Shown here piece after piece: positions 18,001-20,505 of a DNA stretch of 20,505 nt. The stretch is from positions 1 to 20,505 of the forward strand of contig JAWLCG010000038.1 of the NCBI GenBank assembly GCA_041687295.1. The letters run 5' to 3'. This stretch comes from JAWLCG01 sp041687295 (GTDB taxonomy: Bacteria; Planctomycetota; Phycisphaerae; SM23-33; FEN-1343). A model generated the notes under the pieces. It worked only from the letters and a program-made list of their open reading frames with translations. It was not told the origin of the DNA and did not search any database. The position numbers and the translations under genes are program-made. Every line of letters starts with the position of its first letter. Position 1 is the stretch's first letter.

Positions 18001-20505
18001 AGTAGCCCTGGCCCAGGTCGTAGCCCATCCACCCGGTCATCACCAGACCGCCGCCGCCGGCGACGTAGTCCAGCATCGCCTGCTGCACGGCGACGCTGAA
18101 GCCGCTGCCGTAGGTATTGCCGTTGGCCAGCACGACCACGTCGAAGCCCGACAGCGGGGGTGTGCCCGTGTAGGCGTACTCCAGCTCCGCACTGAGCGTG
18201 ACGGTATGGCCGGCCGACTCCAGGAAGGACTTGATGGAGTTTTCCGTCGTGCCGTCGCGCAGGATGAACACGTCCAGCGGCCCGCCGTTGCCGCTGTCGG
18301 TCGAGCCCAGGGCCGTGCCCGTCGGCAGGATGGTCTGGCCGGCCTGGCCGGTCCACTGGCGCAGCAGGTTGAAGGTCGCCCCGGCCGTCACGATCAGGCT
18401 GTAGTCGGCCAGGCCCGCCTCGCTGCGCACCTCCAGGTAGTAGGTGCCCGCCTCGGCGGCGACGAAGTTCTCGATGTACCGGCCGACGTCGCGGGCGTCG
18501 TCCAGGCCGATCGTCAGCGGCAGGCCGGCCGAGTCCAACAGCTGCAGCGAGAGGCCCTCGCCGTTGAGGCCCGTCAGGATCATCGACGCCGACTCGCCCG
18601 CCGCCAGCGTGAAGGCGTAGACGTCGGCGCCGGCGTCGACCTGGCCCACGACGCCGAGGCGCGAGGCGCTGGCCGTCAGCGCCACGGCCGAGCCGCTCAG
18701 GTCCTGGGCCTCGGCCAGCGTGTTGTTGGCCGCGCCGCCAAGGCTCTCAGCCTCCAGGGCGGCGTTGAGCCACAGCTCGGCCTGGTAGCTGCCGGTGCCC
18801 TCCAGCGAGGTCACCTCGACGCGGTACGTGCCGTCCAGGGCCGTCGGCAGCGTCTGCAGCACGGCGGGTTGGCCGGCGAGGGCGGCCTCGGCCACGCCCA
18901 GCGACGTGCCGTCGGGGCCGAACAGCTCCACGCGCGCCCGCTGGCCCGCCTGGCCGGGACGCAGCACGAAGCTGATCGTCTGGCCCGCGTCGACGTCGAC
19001 GGTGTAGGCGTCCACGTCGCCGACAATGCGGAAGCTGCCCTGCTCGATGCCGCGGTAGATCAGGCTGCCCAGAGGGATCTGCCCCTCCAGCGGCGTGGGG
19101 TACATGGCCGTGCCCCGGTCGATCGTGAAGCCGACCAGGAAGTCGCCGCCCGGCGCGCCGTCGCCCGAGAGGTTGGGCCCGATCGGCCAGGCCGTCGCCT
19201 CGCCGTCCAGGGCGTTGCCGTATACGTCGGTCAGCCCGCCGGCCAGCAGCGCGAAGGTGTAGGTGTCCTCGGGCAGTTCGCTGAACTGGACCGTCAGCTC
19301 CAGACTGCCCGGGGTGTAGAGGATCGCGTCGGGCAGGTACTCGGCGGCCGGCCCGTGGCCGAACAGACTGAAGGCCGAGGCGTTCACGCTGGCCGGGTCG
19401 AGCGGCTCGTCGAGGGTGAACACGAAACTCACCGGGCCGTCGGGCAGGATCTCGCCGTCCTGAATCGACGAGTCGACGATCCGCGGGCCCACGGCGTCGA
19501 CGACGAAGCTGGTGGCGAAGCCGTCGATCGGCTCTCCGTTCAGGCCGACCAAGGCCCCCCCCGCCAGCTCCACGCTGTGCGGGCCGGGGCCGGGACTGGC
19601 GATCAGGAAGTGCAGCACGTACGGGCTGCTGGGCAGGACGATCGTGGCGGGCACGCCGTCGACCGTCAGGGCGGACGGGTCCAGCGAGTCCAGCCGCACC
19701 GGCGTGGTCAGGCGCAGCTCGATGCGAGTCGGCTCCTCGCCCAGCACGGCCCCGTCGCCGGGCAGCACCTCGGCCACGGCCGCCACCGGCTGGCCGGTAT
19801 GGCCCGAGACGCGCAGGATGTAGTCGCCCTCGCCGAGGATGCTCTGGTCGCTGATCTCGACGCGGTAGGTCCCGCTGGCCGGCGCCGTGACGACCAGCCG
19901 GGCGTTGCGTCCGTCGGCGGAGTCGGCGTCCTGGGCGACGACACTGCCGTCGGGGCCGTACAGAACCACCAGCGGGTCGAGCGTGCTGCCCGGCTCGCCG
20001 GGGGCCTGACCGGGGGTGCTCGTCTCGATCACCAGCGCATCGCCCGCCTGGGCCACGAAACGGTAGACGTCCATGGCGCCGCCGCTGCCGCCGAGATGCC
20101 CCACCGCGGCGCCGGAGCTGTGCATGTCCACGCCCCAGGCGTTGGGGTTGAGCTGCGGCAGATCGTCCAGGCCGTTGTCGAAGGCCGCCCCGACCGTCGC
20201 CGTCAGGCGGTAGGTGTCGCCGGAGCCGTCGACGCGCAGGTAGTACGTGCCGTCCGTCGGCGCGACGAACTCGCCCAGCGCGCGCTGCGTGCCGGCGGAG
20301 TTCCATCCGGCGTAGGCCAGCGCGTTGCCGGCCGGGTCCAGCAGCCAGAGCTCCGCGTCGGCCATCGCCGGCACCAGCGAGGCCGACAGGGCCTGCCCGG
20401 CCTGCAGGTCGACCGAGTAGAAGTCCACCGCGTCGCCCTGGGCCACCACCGAGGTCAGGCCCACGCCGCCGCCGAGGTCGCGCAGCAGGCCGTCGAGCGC
20501 CTCGG
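3086..20505 (-). CDS. Giant multidomain exported protein with embedded subtilisin-like protease (5' end beyond the window)
   Basis: One open frame of 5,805 complete codons ends at TAG 3088-3086 and runs off the right edge. The codons right of the GTG at 20464 (EALDGLLRDLGGG) stay open and continue the sequence smoothly, so that GTG is not the start and signal peptide, anchor and promoter are unseen. Domains N to C: nine PPC and six Big_5-like modules, nine CARDB-like repeats, IPT/TIG-like and carboxypeptidase-regulatory-like domains, a seven-repeat propeller with an insert, a cysteine cluster, an RFENDP-type domain, FnIII-like, two SdrD_B-like domains, an S8 protease, four PKD-like domains and a C-terminal beta domain. 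Such extracellular adhesion folds imply export. DxDxDG loops suggest calcium binding. The C-terminus shows no PEP-CTERM, LPXTG, dockerin or autotransporter signal. No frameshift or stop interrupts it. Role inferred: surface or matrix protein, possibly adhesive and self-processing; not demonstrated. Confidence 0.93.
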   Translation of the reverse strand, partial: EALDGLLRDLGGGVGLTSVVAQGDAVDFYSVDLQAGQALSASLVPAMADAELWLLDPAGNALAYAGWNSAGTQRALGEFVAPTDGTYYLRVDGSGDTYRLTATVGAAFDNGLDDLPQLNPNAWGVDMHSSGAAVGHLGGSGGAMDVYRFVAQAGDALVIETSTPGQAPGEPGSTLDPLVVLYGPDGSVVAQDADSADGRNARLVVTAPASGTYRVEISDQSILGEGDYILRVSGHTGQPVAAVAEVLPGDGAVLGEEPTRIELRLTTPVRLDSLDPSALTVDGVPATIVLPSSPYVLHFLIASPGPGPHSVELAGGALVGLNGEPIDGFATSFVVDAVGPRIVDSSIQDGEILPDGPVSFVFTLDEPLDPASVNASAFSLFGHGPAAEYLPDAILYTPGSLELTVQFSELPEDTYTFALLAGGLTDVYGNALDGEATAWPIGPNLSGDGAPGGDFLVGFTIDRGTAMYPTPLEGQIPLGSLIYRGIEQGSFRIVGDVDAYTVDVDAGQTISFVLRPGQAGQRARVELFGPDGTSLGVAEAALAGQPAVLQTLPTALDGTYRVEVTSLEGTGSYQAELWLNAALEAESLGGAANNTLAEAQDLSGSAVALTASASRLGVVGQVDAGADVYAFTLAAGESASMILTGLNGEGLSLQLLDSAGLPLTIGLDDARDVGRYIENFVAAEAGTYYLEVRSEAGLADYSLIVTAGATFNLLRQWTGQAGQTILPTGTALGSTDSGNGGPLDVFILRDGTTENSIKSFLESAGHTVTLSAELEYAYTGTPPLSGFDVVVLANGNTYGSGFSVAVQQAMLDYVAGGGGLVMTGWMGYDLGQGYYSQMAELIPLRRSNGTTGSETYTVVVDHPVTAGLPTSFVIPTVGSEISQAAFGTVLVRGSSAQDAVAVHEYGDGRVTMFGMSGNYGGYRPFEGSAQLVQLFTQAVQWSGGGGGGADEYAIPAQAGDRLEFATHTPAGGPGEFVNELDPVLELYDADGNLVASDDNSAADGRNAVLSFEVAQAGTYTLRVYSADAAGEYVLTASGFTGAAEAFSAIQSDPADGALLGAFPTTYTVSFSEPVLLSSLQAGDLTVNGVPADGVTVVDARTLAFEIGSANTGDGVYTVEIAAGALTSIAGRSLQAWSAEFDADVTDPTVVESSLTEGDTVAPGALTYTVRFSEELATDALGAEDVTLTDTASGTSYTPVSFSYDPATSVATVEFADLPEGQYELRLLSAADAFTDRRGNRLDGDGDGLAGDDFVVRFQVDRDTEALTGLEPIAPAGGLIYKALAEGLVNDTGDADGFSLDLDAGQVVSLWLTVDAALQATLTLRGPDGTVLGTAAAGSAGEALVLNALPAVQAGLYTVTVTGEAGAGAYSLGVVLNAALEGELLGGTSNDLPADAEALSASALPAGLTGQRLAVLGQTDGADDFYRIELLAGEMLSAILAGPEASGLELALTDATGAMLALGLAGPTNYLAAVDGFVAPADGAYLLRVTGPEGVRYSLTALRNGQFDAERNDQLETAQPLTWAPDGQGGWAVVAVGALSAGAIEADPDQANPGTNLEHFFEGVTLRAVASDGQTPLGTAVTSLVSTLASTGGRVYGYGGSYSWNSSSRWLRADFDHPVTEVSIDVIGDDSSDPGILNAYAADGTLLQSVSGWNTPAGVPQRLTISRANAEIAYILASGSGGQTAALDNLVTSGEVADGYRIELAEGETLEVVTATPLGGPGLPTNPLDPVVYLYNADGLLVASDDNSADDGRNATLRYTVPAGGTGPYVLRLRSTQLGEYTISLRKDGAANPAAGPAVVATDPAQGQGFAAAPTFLTVRFNEAILLSSVDAGDLLFDDAGVSVTGVTVLDAATVRFDLAVPNVEGSYSYHLPAGAVSDLQGQPSSAHDGAFAIDMTGPRVIDQLPALQASAPFGELTLVFNEPIDPASFTLADIQSFVGPGGVNLLGQLTGLSGTGDTWTVRFNDQAAFGTYTMVVGPSITDAVGNWMDQDQDGLGDQTSDRYVATVDLQSPDLTVLDVSAPATAVFGQSVRVEWSVANVGTDPAVEGWVDRVYLSTDATLDAADTLLGEVAASAVPLEPGLAHQYSRSVDLPLPLTVDLSAGTYFILVKTDATGTQPETNNANNVEVSEAIVVSLPPAVDLVVSNIAAPTLAVSGRDIQISWTLTNQGDADLAGTFSDYVYLSGDAFYGGDQFVGSFAFTGVIRAGESVTRIQTISLPINRIGLQYVIVRTDAAGQILEFAAEDNNITVDDTPIDVSLAPLPNLQVTAVAVPTDAFSSQQTEVSWTVTNTGTGPTSAPTWYDGVYLSTDPVLDGSDVYLGRSTNPSYLAAGESYTNALTVSLPRGLSGEYYFLVRADEHNQVYEHTHEDDNSTAGEPTLVHLTPPADLQVASVTAPGQAFSGNVTYVSWTVVNEGLGRTLESDWRDYVYLSSDTTLDGSDVYLGQYRHRDALDAGESYTVANLPVTLPIGISGDYYFIVVADALNQAYEHVLEDNNTTSQRLDTPTHVNLTPPPDLEVEFVEAPGLVRAGTALTFSYAVTNYGATATPNSRWTNAFYLSADATLDTASDILLGTQSHYGILEPGQGSTRTASFSLPHTMSGSYYLFVLADSQEQVFELDRANNIGHDADPLTVQQLPADLTVPMFTAPNAGEAGTGIPVEFTIFNDGLGDTISPLWNCRVYLSADATVGNDLVLASFTRDGVLGAQQGFTRQRVVDIPLSVAAGDYYIYFATDVNNHVWESNESNNVSALVPISISRFLADLQVTEFTVDGSAASGGSVQVSWAVSNVGNAATQATWWYNDVYLSSDALLSGNDIRLGRFQHSGALQPGEGYSQSRTVTLPQDLSGSYHLILRVDGEARVVEGSATANNDRVGHVAGTPGGTGGADEQPSEITLAPVADLAVSAVDVPAEAWSGRPFTLSWTVENLGQADATGTWYDAVYLSLDQVFDPSSDHSLGYLTRTGPLEAGASYTASGTFTVPRGLAGPFWVFVKSDSTGRVYERGAEINNADYDRDPMTVTLTPPADLVAGTITVPANAFPGLDATVTYTVNNLGDEPAFGQWYDSLYISADETWDVGDAFFARVLHSGTLAAGGSYTHDVTARLPGVVPGEYHVIIRSDIRNQIPETDEANNLSASLDRTVIDAPQLELGVPTAGGLSAGQAVYYRFDAQAGQTVRLSLAGENPDATGELFVRFGQMPTRGQFDAAANEPFLTDPSVTFPITQTGTHYVMVYGSAGATGYEILAENVPFSLSAVSPSAIGNAGRATLKIQGALLHDQVLIGIELDGQTLLVPVRTEVVDSVTAFATYDLTGVTPGTYDLVAIDANTDEQVRLAGAVVVSAGLGPDVDIDFDGALNLRPNRRNPLRLIYGNTGDGDTYAPLIIVTSSTGSPMGFGLDAMFSTDLHVLATSPEGPAEILRPGALHSAPLYFDTPSAGLGFDLRARSVLPTDTTPLTETDWQALEASARPAGMTDADWDGFWVAFRTRVGDTWGAYVQALNILMLQVRVEGEPPPRDVRAMFAALYAQDPDFLPAMTVRGTVTDPQTGLPVEGLTVGILQTQGDRNVVVGSAITDAAGAFTIRGLQAGSYSVTTDSRPFDMDQDGLQDANPPTLEIAQNVDVDGFALYVAPELEETTSDSQPALAVDADGLTHLVWSHDGDVWHSWFENGAWVEAQPIAAGPVRNLDLVAGQDVLGTGEPAMLASWEAGTGNEREIFYSVGRKTAIGYEWSAPESLTDNDLYDAGASVVIGPDGRPMVAYLTADQDIQDDTDLYYAVLDLNGSGLLWPEALGEALGDGEIQPARGDVGYTRTIGFSWSSPDVNIRDLVKAKFGVELLGSATVSTCSLKAGVQGGVSGTVGGYRLRITIAGSAKVEGGWEVNRRTGLWEFKSASADLSGSATGTWVGGITTMLRAIPQAVPVAAVISQAKKIARKAGWTLEDNINVTLGVDLKGLQWGSDKNLSTLPQFSMPDSWTSTEISLGGGPSLSLESPDGDLSVSVSGSITATVQMWTWKWKLAGQLAYEYNLWGWWKGNDAFTFSFGTLGDAIQTLSNGDGTWVYDPSASLGTGNVYGANPVLAGVASDLRNDGSPALARRDDGETFMAWSKTAELSAGRPGTQVMVATYDGAGWAAPRAISDVGFINDVSAGYTPEGYRFVAWAQADSSMIGADATREQVEAAVADSDIYYSVYDGVAWSSPAPVSALTGTDGSATVGRDAEGNLLVSWVNSADGQADTLYAAQWTGGGFAAVTAVAQGDTVGDVEIGVLAGQTVLFWTQDTNPDPDIANPGLYFAAQAGTVWGAAQQFVAPITAADGSGDSTPPTALAGSDVPIAPAGFSSVYGFAVPDICRDCTPEKLKKVRRGSGDCFVGTEYDDDNCIEYRIYKPCVRNPVDPNDIIGPDGFGEDSWITADETMGYTIRFENDPEFATAPAQEVRIRQTLDDDLDPRSFRLGSFGFGDIVVEVPENRAFYSTRLDLRDTHGIYLDVAAGVDVTSGEVFWTLTSIDPTTGEKPLDAFTGFLSVNIEAPEGEGWVTYTVRPRAGLATGTRIDAAATIEFDTESPIDTPPIYNTLDAGVPSATVNPLPATTDEPQFRVSWSGQDDANGSGLAGYTVFVSENGGLFQTWLDNTPQTEALFLGQRGVTYAFLAMASDNAGNVQAAPTAAQAVTTTTGGIGSLGDRVWIDADGDGVQDVGELGLPGVTVSLFDADGELVATTTTDADGAYRFEDLPATTQYSLGFALPVGYVFAAADQGDDELDSDVDAAGLTGPFTLLAGENLSWDAGLVPLGSIGGIVWNDADGDGRIDSGEDPLAGWTVELYDGQANLLDSTQTGADGRYFFSDLLPGAYVVTEVIPEGWQQTYPGAAGGTGHASTGRLGYTTTGSSALLTLPGSTVASADSSLTRALIGLDSLWADPRFAGVNGDGLSVVVIDTGINASHPAFGPDADGDGVADRIVYQYDFADRDADATDHASHGTHVSSIIAAGDASSTGVAPGADLIHLKVFHDTGRGYFAYVEQALQWVIAHADQYNVAAVNLSFGDGENWAESAGRYGIGDELAVLRDMGVIVVAAAGNAYAESGSQMGAAYPAADPNTIGVGAVWGADHGGPWSFGPSAVDYTTGADRFASFSQRHPGLVDVYAPGALIGGANAFGSTSVMRGTSQAAPHVTGAAVLAQQIAQSVLGRALTVAEFRQLMTHTGRTIIDGDDENDSVLNTGLMGRRLDVYQMAQAILQLDPATGEPGSGGEDTPGGDTPTGPQAGQPFAWTLELAPGQDRLDAHFGNRSGGPQITDLLATATVEGGTTTLSGRFVDVSDAGPFDLTVHWGDGQSETHTFPAGTTTFQLTHTYADDPAGSDDRYTIGLTLADASGTPGAAQTQVTVANLDPEVSITGAPTSVNTGDVVTLGAIITDAGPDSWQLSWRAYRGGTEIASGDAGSFGFLADQPGLYEVTLTVTDDDGGVGFDTVSFQAFATDVPPVADAGGPYVGLVDDVFTLNGAASYDPDGEIVQYEWDFDADGVYDLTTAQPTVEYAWSSPYDGLIRLRVTDDSGLTAEATSSVTVTEPVLEPPAADAGGPYVGLVGNVLTLDAGASYDPDGEIVQYEWDFDADGVYDLTTVQPTVEYAWSAAYAGQVRLRVTDDSGLSDEATASVLVSDGAIQPVDELVELVYGRTSYDRATQTLIGLVTIVNSSQVSIGGPVRLAVAISEASVTLRNADGTMGDGSAYVDLTALLDGGELPAGESVTVALQFHAPLTLRFTFSASVWGLPGQADIEGFDLLTADLDASLSLAGAPAEADDLLAALPGTEVLLSSW
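3089..3565 (-). other. C-terminal beta domain of the giant protein
   Basis: About 155 residues follow the last PKD domain. The pattern YDRATQTLIGLVTIVNSS, then GPVRLAV, then DGSAYVDL, then LPAGESVTVALQF and LRFTFSASVWG resembles a beta-sandwich seen near the ends or between modules of other exported bacterial proteins. I know this from the general pattern and cannot name a Pfam family. The tail after it (ADDLLAALPGTEVLLSSW) carries no sorting signal that I recognise. Confidence 0.55.
3570..4098 (-). repeat. Two tandem PKD domains with nearly identical DNA
   Basis: Both copies encode the PKD signature ADAGGPYVGLV, then SYDPDGEIVQYEWDFDADGV, then VRLRVTDDSG-type ends. The DNA copies are offset by 276 nt (92 codons). 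Bases 3690-3755 and 3966-4031 are identical over 66 nt, and across 3657-3755 against 3933-4031 only two positions differ. PKD domains are extracellular Ig-like folds, common beside bacterial proteases and glycan-active enzymes. The DNA identity points to a recent duplication or gene conversion. Confidence 0.85.
4100..4665 (-). other. Two divergent PKD-like domains after the protease
   Basis: The first (about 4370-4665) carries FDLTVHWGDGQSETHTF and HTYADDPAGSDDRYTI, the WGDG and HTY pattern typical of PKD-type folds. The second (about 4100-4370) carries VNTGDVVTLGAIITDAG and GLYEVTLTVTDDDGG. They join the protease and SdrD_B region to the duplicated PKD pair. Confidence 0.7.
4670..6495 (-). 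other. Two SdrD_B-like domains, the second split by the protease
   Basis: The first (about 6160-6495) runs from GSLGDRVWIDADGDGVQD through GVTVSLFDADGELV and ADGAYRFEDLP to SWDAGLVP. The second starts with GGIVWNDADGDGRIDSGED and reaches the characteristic VIPEGWQQTYPG at about 5930. Its usual last strand (pattern LxxGQxxxxxxFGNR) does not follow but appears about 1.2 kb later as LELAPGQDRLDAHFGNR (about 4680-4730), directly after the protease and its linker. These are extracellular Ca-binding beta-sandwich folds with DxDxDG loops. Confidence 0.75.
4830..5815 (-). other. Subtilisin-like (S8) serine protease domain inside the giant protein
   Basis: All S8 landmarks are present, in order: VVVIDTGIN with catalytic Asp (codon 5725-5723), SHGTHVSSII with catalytic His (5599-5597), VVAAAGNA with oxyanion Asn (5302-5300) and MRGTSQAAPHVTGAA with catalytic Ser (5041-5039). 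Counted from the GTG at 20464 these are residues 4914, 4956, 5055 and 5142. An acidic loop DADGDGVAD between Asp and His could bind calcium. Gly/Thr/Ser-rich linkers flank it (near 5830-5930 upstream; near 4745-4825 downstream, Gly/Pro/Thr-rich). No S8 propeptide or inhibitor domain is recognisable next to it. The intact triad predicts an active endoprotease; self-cleavage is only a possibility. Confidence 0.93.
6500..7345 (-). other. RFENDP-type conserved domain followed by an FnIII-like domain
   Basis: The first part (about 6790-7345) carries DPNDIIGPDGFGED, YTIRFENDPEFATAPAQ, VDVTSGEVFWTLTSIDP and ATIEFDTESPIDTPPIYNT. I recognise this as a block recurring in giant exported planctomycete and cyanobacterial proteins, of unknown function. 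The second (about 6500-6790) carries FRVSWSGQDDANGSGLAGY, then TVFVSENGGLF and AMASDNAGNVQAAP, an FnIII-like fold. Both are structural spacers as far as can be told. Confidence 0.6.
7350..7485 (-). other. Cysteine cluster in an otherwise cysteine-poor protein
   Basis: Five cysteines occur in about 40 residues: CRDC, then DCFVG, then DDNC, then YKPC. The only others seen in the visible 5,805 residues are one in CARDB repeat 6 (WNCRVYL) and one in the propeller insert (VSTCSLK). The spacing is not a zinc finger or an EGF module that I can name. A disulfide-stabilised or metal-binding knot is possible in an exported protein. Confidence 0.6.
7590..9620 (-). repeat. Seven propeller-like repeats, interrupted after the third
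   Basis: Seven units share a pattern of a sampled value, a polar turn with DG, a strand ending in W, and a strand of the type YYSVYDGVAWSSPAPVS. Units 1-3 lie at about 9120-9620 (for example DSQPALAVDADGLTHLVWSH) and units 4-7 at about 7590-8258 (for example GSATVGRDAEGNLLVSWVNS). Seven units suit a single seven-bladed beta-propeller. Classical Asp-boxes (SxDxGxTW) are missing, so it is not a recognisable sialidase. Confidence 0.6.
8260..9110 (-). other. Unrecognised aromatic-rich domain inserted in the propeller
   Basis: About 280 residues separate propeller units 3 and 4. They start with GYTRTIGFSWSSPDVNIRDL, contain a long series of alternating polar/apolar strands (GVSGTVGGYRLRITIAGSAK, GLQWGSDKN, SVSVSGSITATVQ), one helix-like stretch (PQAVPVAAVISQAKKIARKA), and a Trp/Tyr-rich end (MWTWKWKLAGQLAYEYNLWG, 8400-8490). 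I do not recognise a family. The strand pattern could be a beta-barrel or a lipocalin/jelly-roll fold. No function is assigned. Confidence 0.5.
9630..9912 (-). other. Carboxypeptidase-regulatory-like domain
   Basis: The segment VRGTVTDPQTGLPVEGLTVG, then TDAAGAFTIRGLQAGSYSVT, is the classic pattern of this transthyretin-like beta-sandwich. It ends with DMDQDGLQDAN, a DxDxDG-type calcium loop, before the propeller begins. Confidence 0.75.
9915..11075 (-). other. PPC, IPT/TIG-like and conserved unnamed region
   Basis: From 11075 a ninth PPC module (VYYRFDAQAGQTVRLSLAG, then TGTHYVMVYGSAGATGYEIL) is followed by an IPT/TIG-like segment (FSLSAVSPSAIGNAGRATLK, about 10490-10765). The segment at about 9915-10490 has NLRPNRRNPLRLIYGNTGDG, DWDGFWVAFRTRVGDTWGAY and a Trp-rich helical part; it looks like a block shared by giant planctomycete proteins but I cannot name it. 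Confidence 0.55.
11080..14475 (-). repeat. Array of nine CARDB-like Ig repeats
   Basis: Nine units of about 120-135 residues each start with a DLxV motif (near 14470, 14085, 13712, 13340, 12958, 12585, 12220, 11805, 11430). Each contains WTVxNxG, a VYLSxDxxLDxxD strand, a LxAGxSYT strand, and a Y-x-x-x-ADxxxQVxExxExNN strand. CARDB (cell adhesion related domain in bacteria) is an extracellular Ig-like fold. The copies are diverged from each other, unlike the PKD pair. Repeat 7 has a Gly-rich extra loop (GTPGGTGGADEQ). Confidence 0.85.
15420..15875 (-). other. Guest beta domain at the unit B/C junction
   Basis: About 150 residues lie between the end of PPC7 and the next PPC (GYRIELAEGETLEV). 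Markers are FEGVTLRAVASDG, SSRWLRADFDHPVTEVSIDV, LNAYAADGTLLQSVSG and ISRANAEIAYILAS. The pattern is a lectin-like beta-sandwich of the kind seen in exported planctomycete proteins. It occupies the same junction as the glutamine-amidotransferase-like guest. Confidence 0.55.
17661..17678. repeat. (CCG)6 trinucleotide tract encoding a glycine linker
   Basis: Six CCG units encode the glycine run on the minus strand at the border between the GATase-like guest domain and PPC5. As a triplet repeat, changes in copy number would alter linker length without shifting the frame. Confidence 0.8.
17663..18285 (-). other. Guest GATase1/ThuA-like Rossmann domain
   Basis: About 205 residues beginning LDVFILRDGTTENSIKSFLE carry alternating beta strands and helices (FDVVVLANGNTYG, MLDYVAGGGGLVMTGWMGYD, VDHPVTAGLP, VAVHEYGDGRVTMFGMSGNY, QLVQLFTQAVQW). 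This is the class I glutamine-amidotransferase-like fold, a rare alpha/beta domain in a nearly all-beta protein. No Cys is present where the GATase nucleophile should be, so it is probably not an amidotransferase. A hexaglycine linker follows and leads into PPC5. Confidence 0.7.

Larger units (their letters stand above)
14480..20505 (-). repeat. Super-repeat of PPC and Big_5-like modules
   Basis: A composite unit recurs: PPC with LYxxDGxxVAxDDNSADGRN, two Big_5-like Ig modules, a PPC opened by LIYxxxxxG, a NAALExExLGG linker and a further PPC with a YxLxV end. Unit A spans about 20075-18370, B about 17660-15990, and C about 15418-14480, where it stops after its second Big_5 and CARDB begins. 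PPC1, partly off-window, matches the last PPC of each unit, so another unit probably begins to the right of base 20505. Without guest domains the period is about 1.8 kb. PPC and Big_5 are extracellular modules typical of secreted proteins. Confidence 0.75.

Noticed and set aside
15400..18300. Transposon or intein origin of the guest domains
   Set aside because: No inverted ends, clear target-site duplications, splicing-motif residues or homing endonuclease motifs were seen. The guests look like structural domains joined by linkers.
20462..20464. GTG as the start codon of the giant protein
   Set aside because: The frame is open to the window edge, the upstream codons (EALDGLLRDLGGG) read as normal protein, there is no Shine-Dalgarno core before it, and no signal peptide follows. 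It would begin directly in a PPC module.

Overview
The window is very GC-rich, almost entirely coding, and holds three protein genes. The content suggests a member of the Planctomycetota (perhaps Phycisphaerae or a relative). The reasons are a secreted-type mosaic giant protein built from PPC, Big_5, CARDB, SdrD_B and PKD modules, a planctomycete-style sialate O-acetylesterase, and strong G/C third-position bias. This placement is an inference from gene content; there is no rRNA or marker gene here. I saw no tRNA, rRNA, CRISPR array, insertion sequence or integrase.

Layout: 6-848 (minus) encodes a class I SAM-dependent methyltransferase. A 194-bp divergent intergenic region (849-1042) carries the two start regions and weak candidate promoters. 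1043-3007 (plus) encodes a complete SGNH-fold sialate O-acetylesterase-like protein that starts behind a perfect AAGGAGG. A short convergent intergenic region (3008-3085) contains a long imperfect hairpin that could terminate both converging genes. From 3086 to the right edge the minus strand is one uninterrupted reading frame of 5,805 visible codons. Its beginning lies beyond base 20505, so the N-terminus (signal peptide, any anchoring motif) and promoter are not visible.

The giant protein, read N to C (right to left), has five zones. (1) A super-repeat zone (20505-14480) of PPC and Big_5-like Ig modules has a base period of about 1.8 kb, with foreign domains lodged at the same junction in two of three units. 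(2) Nine CARDB-like Ig repeats (14475-11080) follow. (3) Next come a ninth PPC, an IPT/TIG-like piece, a conserved unnamed region and a carboxypeptidase-regulatory-like domain. (4) Seven propeller-like repeats (9620-7590) are split after the third by an unrecognised aromatic-rich domain of about 280 residues; a cysteine cluster, a conserved RFENDP-type domain and an FnIII-like domain follow. (5) The C-terminal zone has two SdrD_B-like domains, the second of which appears to be split open by a complete subtilisin-like (S8) protease with Asp, His, oxyanion Asn and Ser all present; then four PKD-like domains (two almost identical in DNA) and a C-terminal beta domain.

The main hypothesis is that this is a giant exported, probably cell-surface or matrix protein carrying its own protease as a nested guest domain, alongside other guest domains placed inside host domains or repeat units. 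Self-processing or target cleavage is plausible but not shown by sequence. The neighbouring acetylesterase would fit a carbohydrate-scavenging lifestyle, but nothing in the layout (convergent, separate transcription units) ties it functionally to the giant protein.
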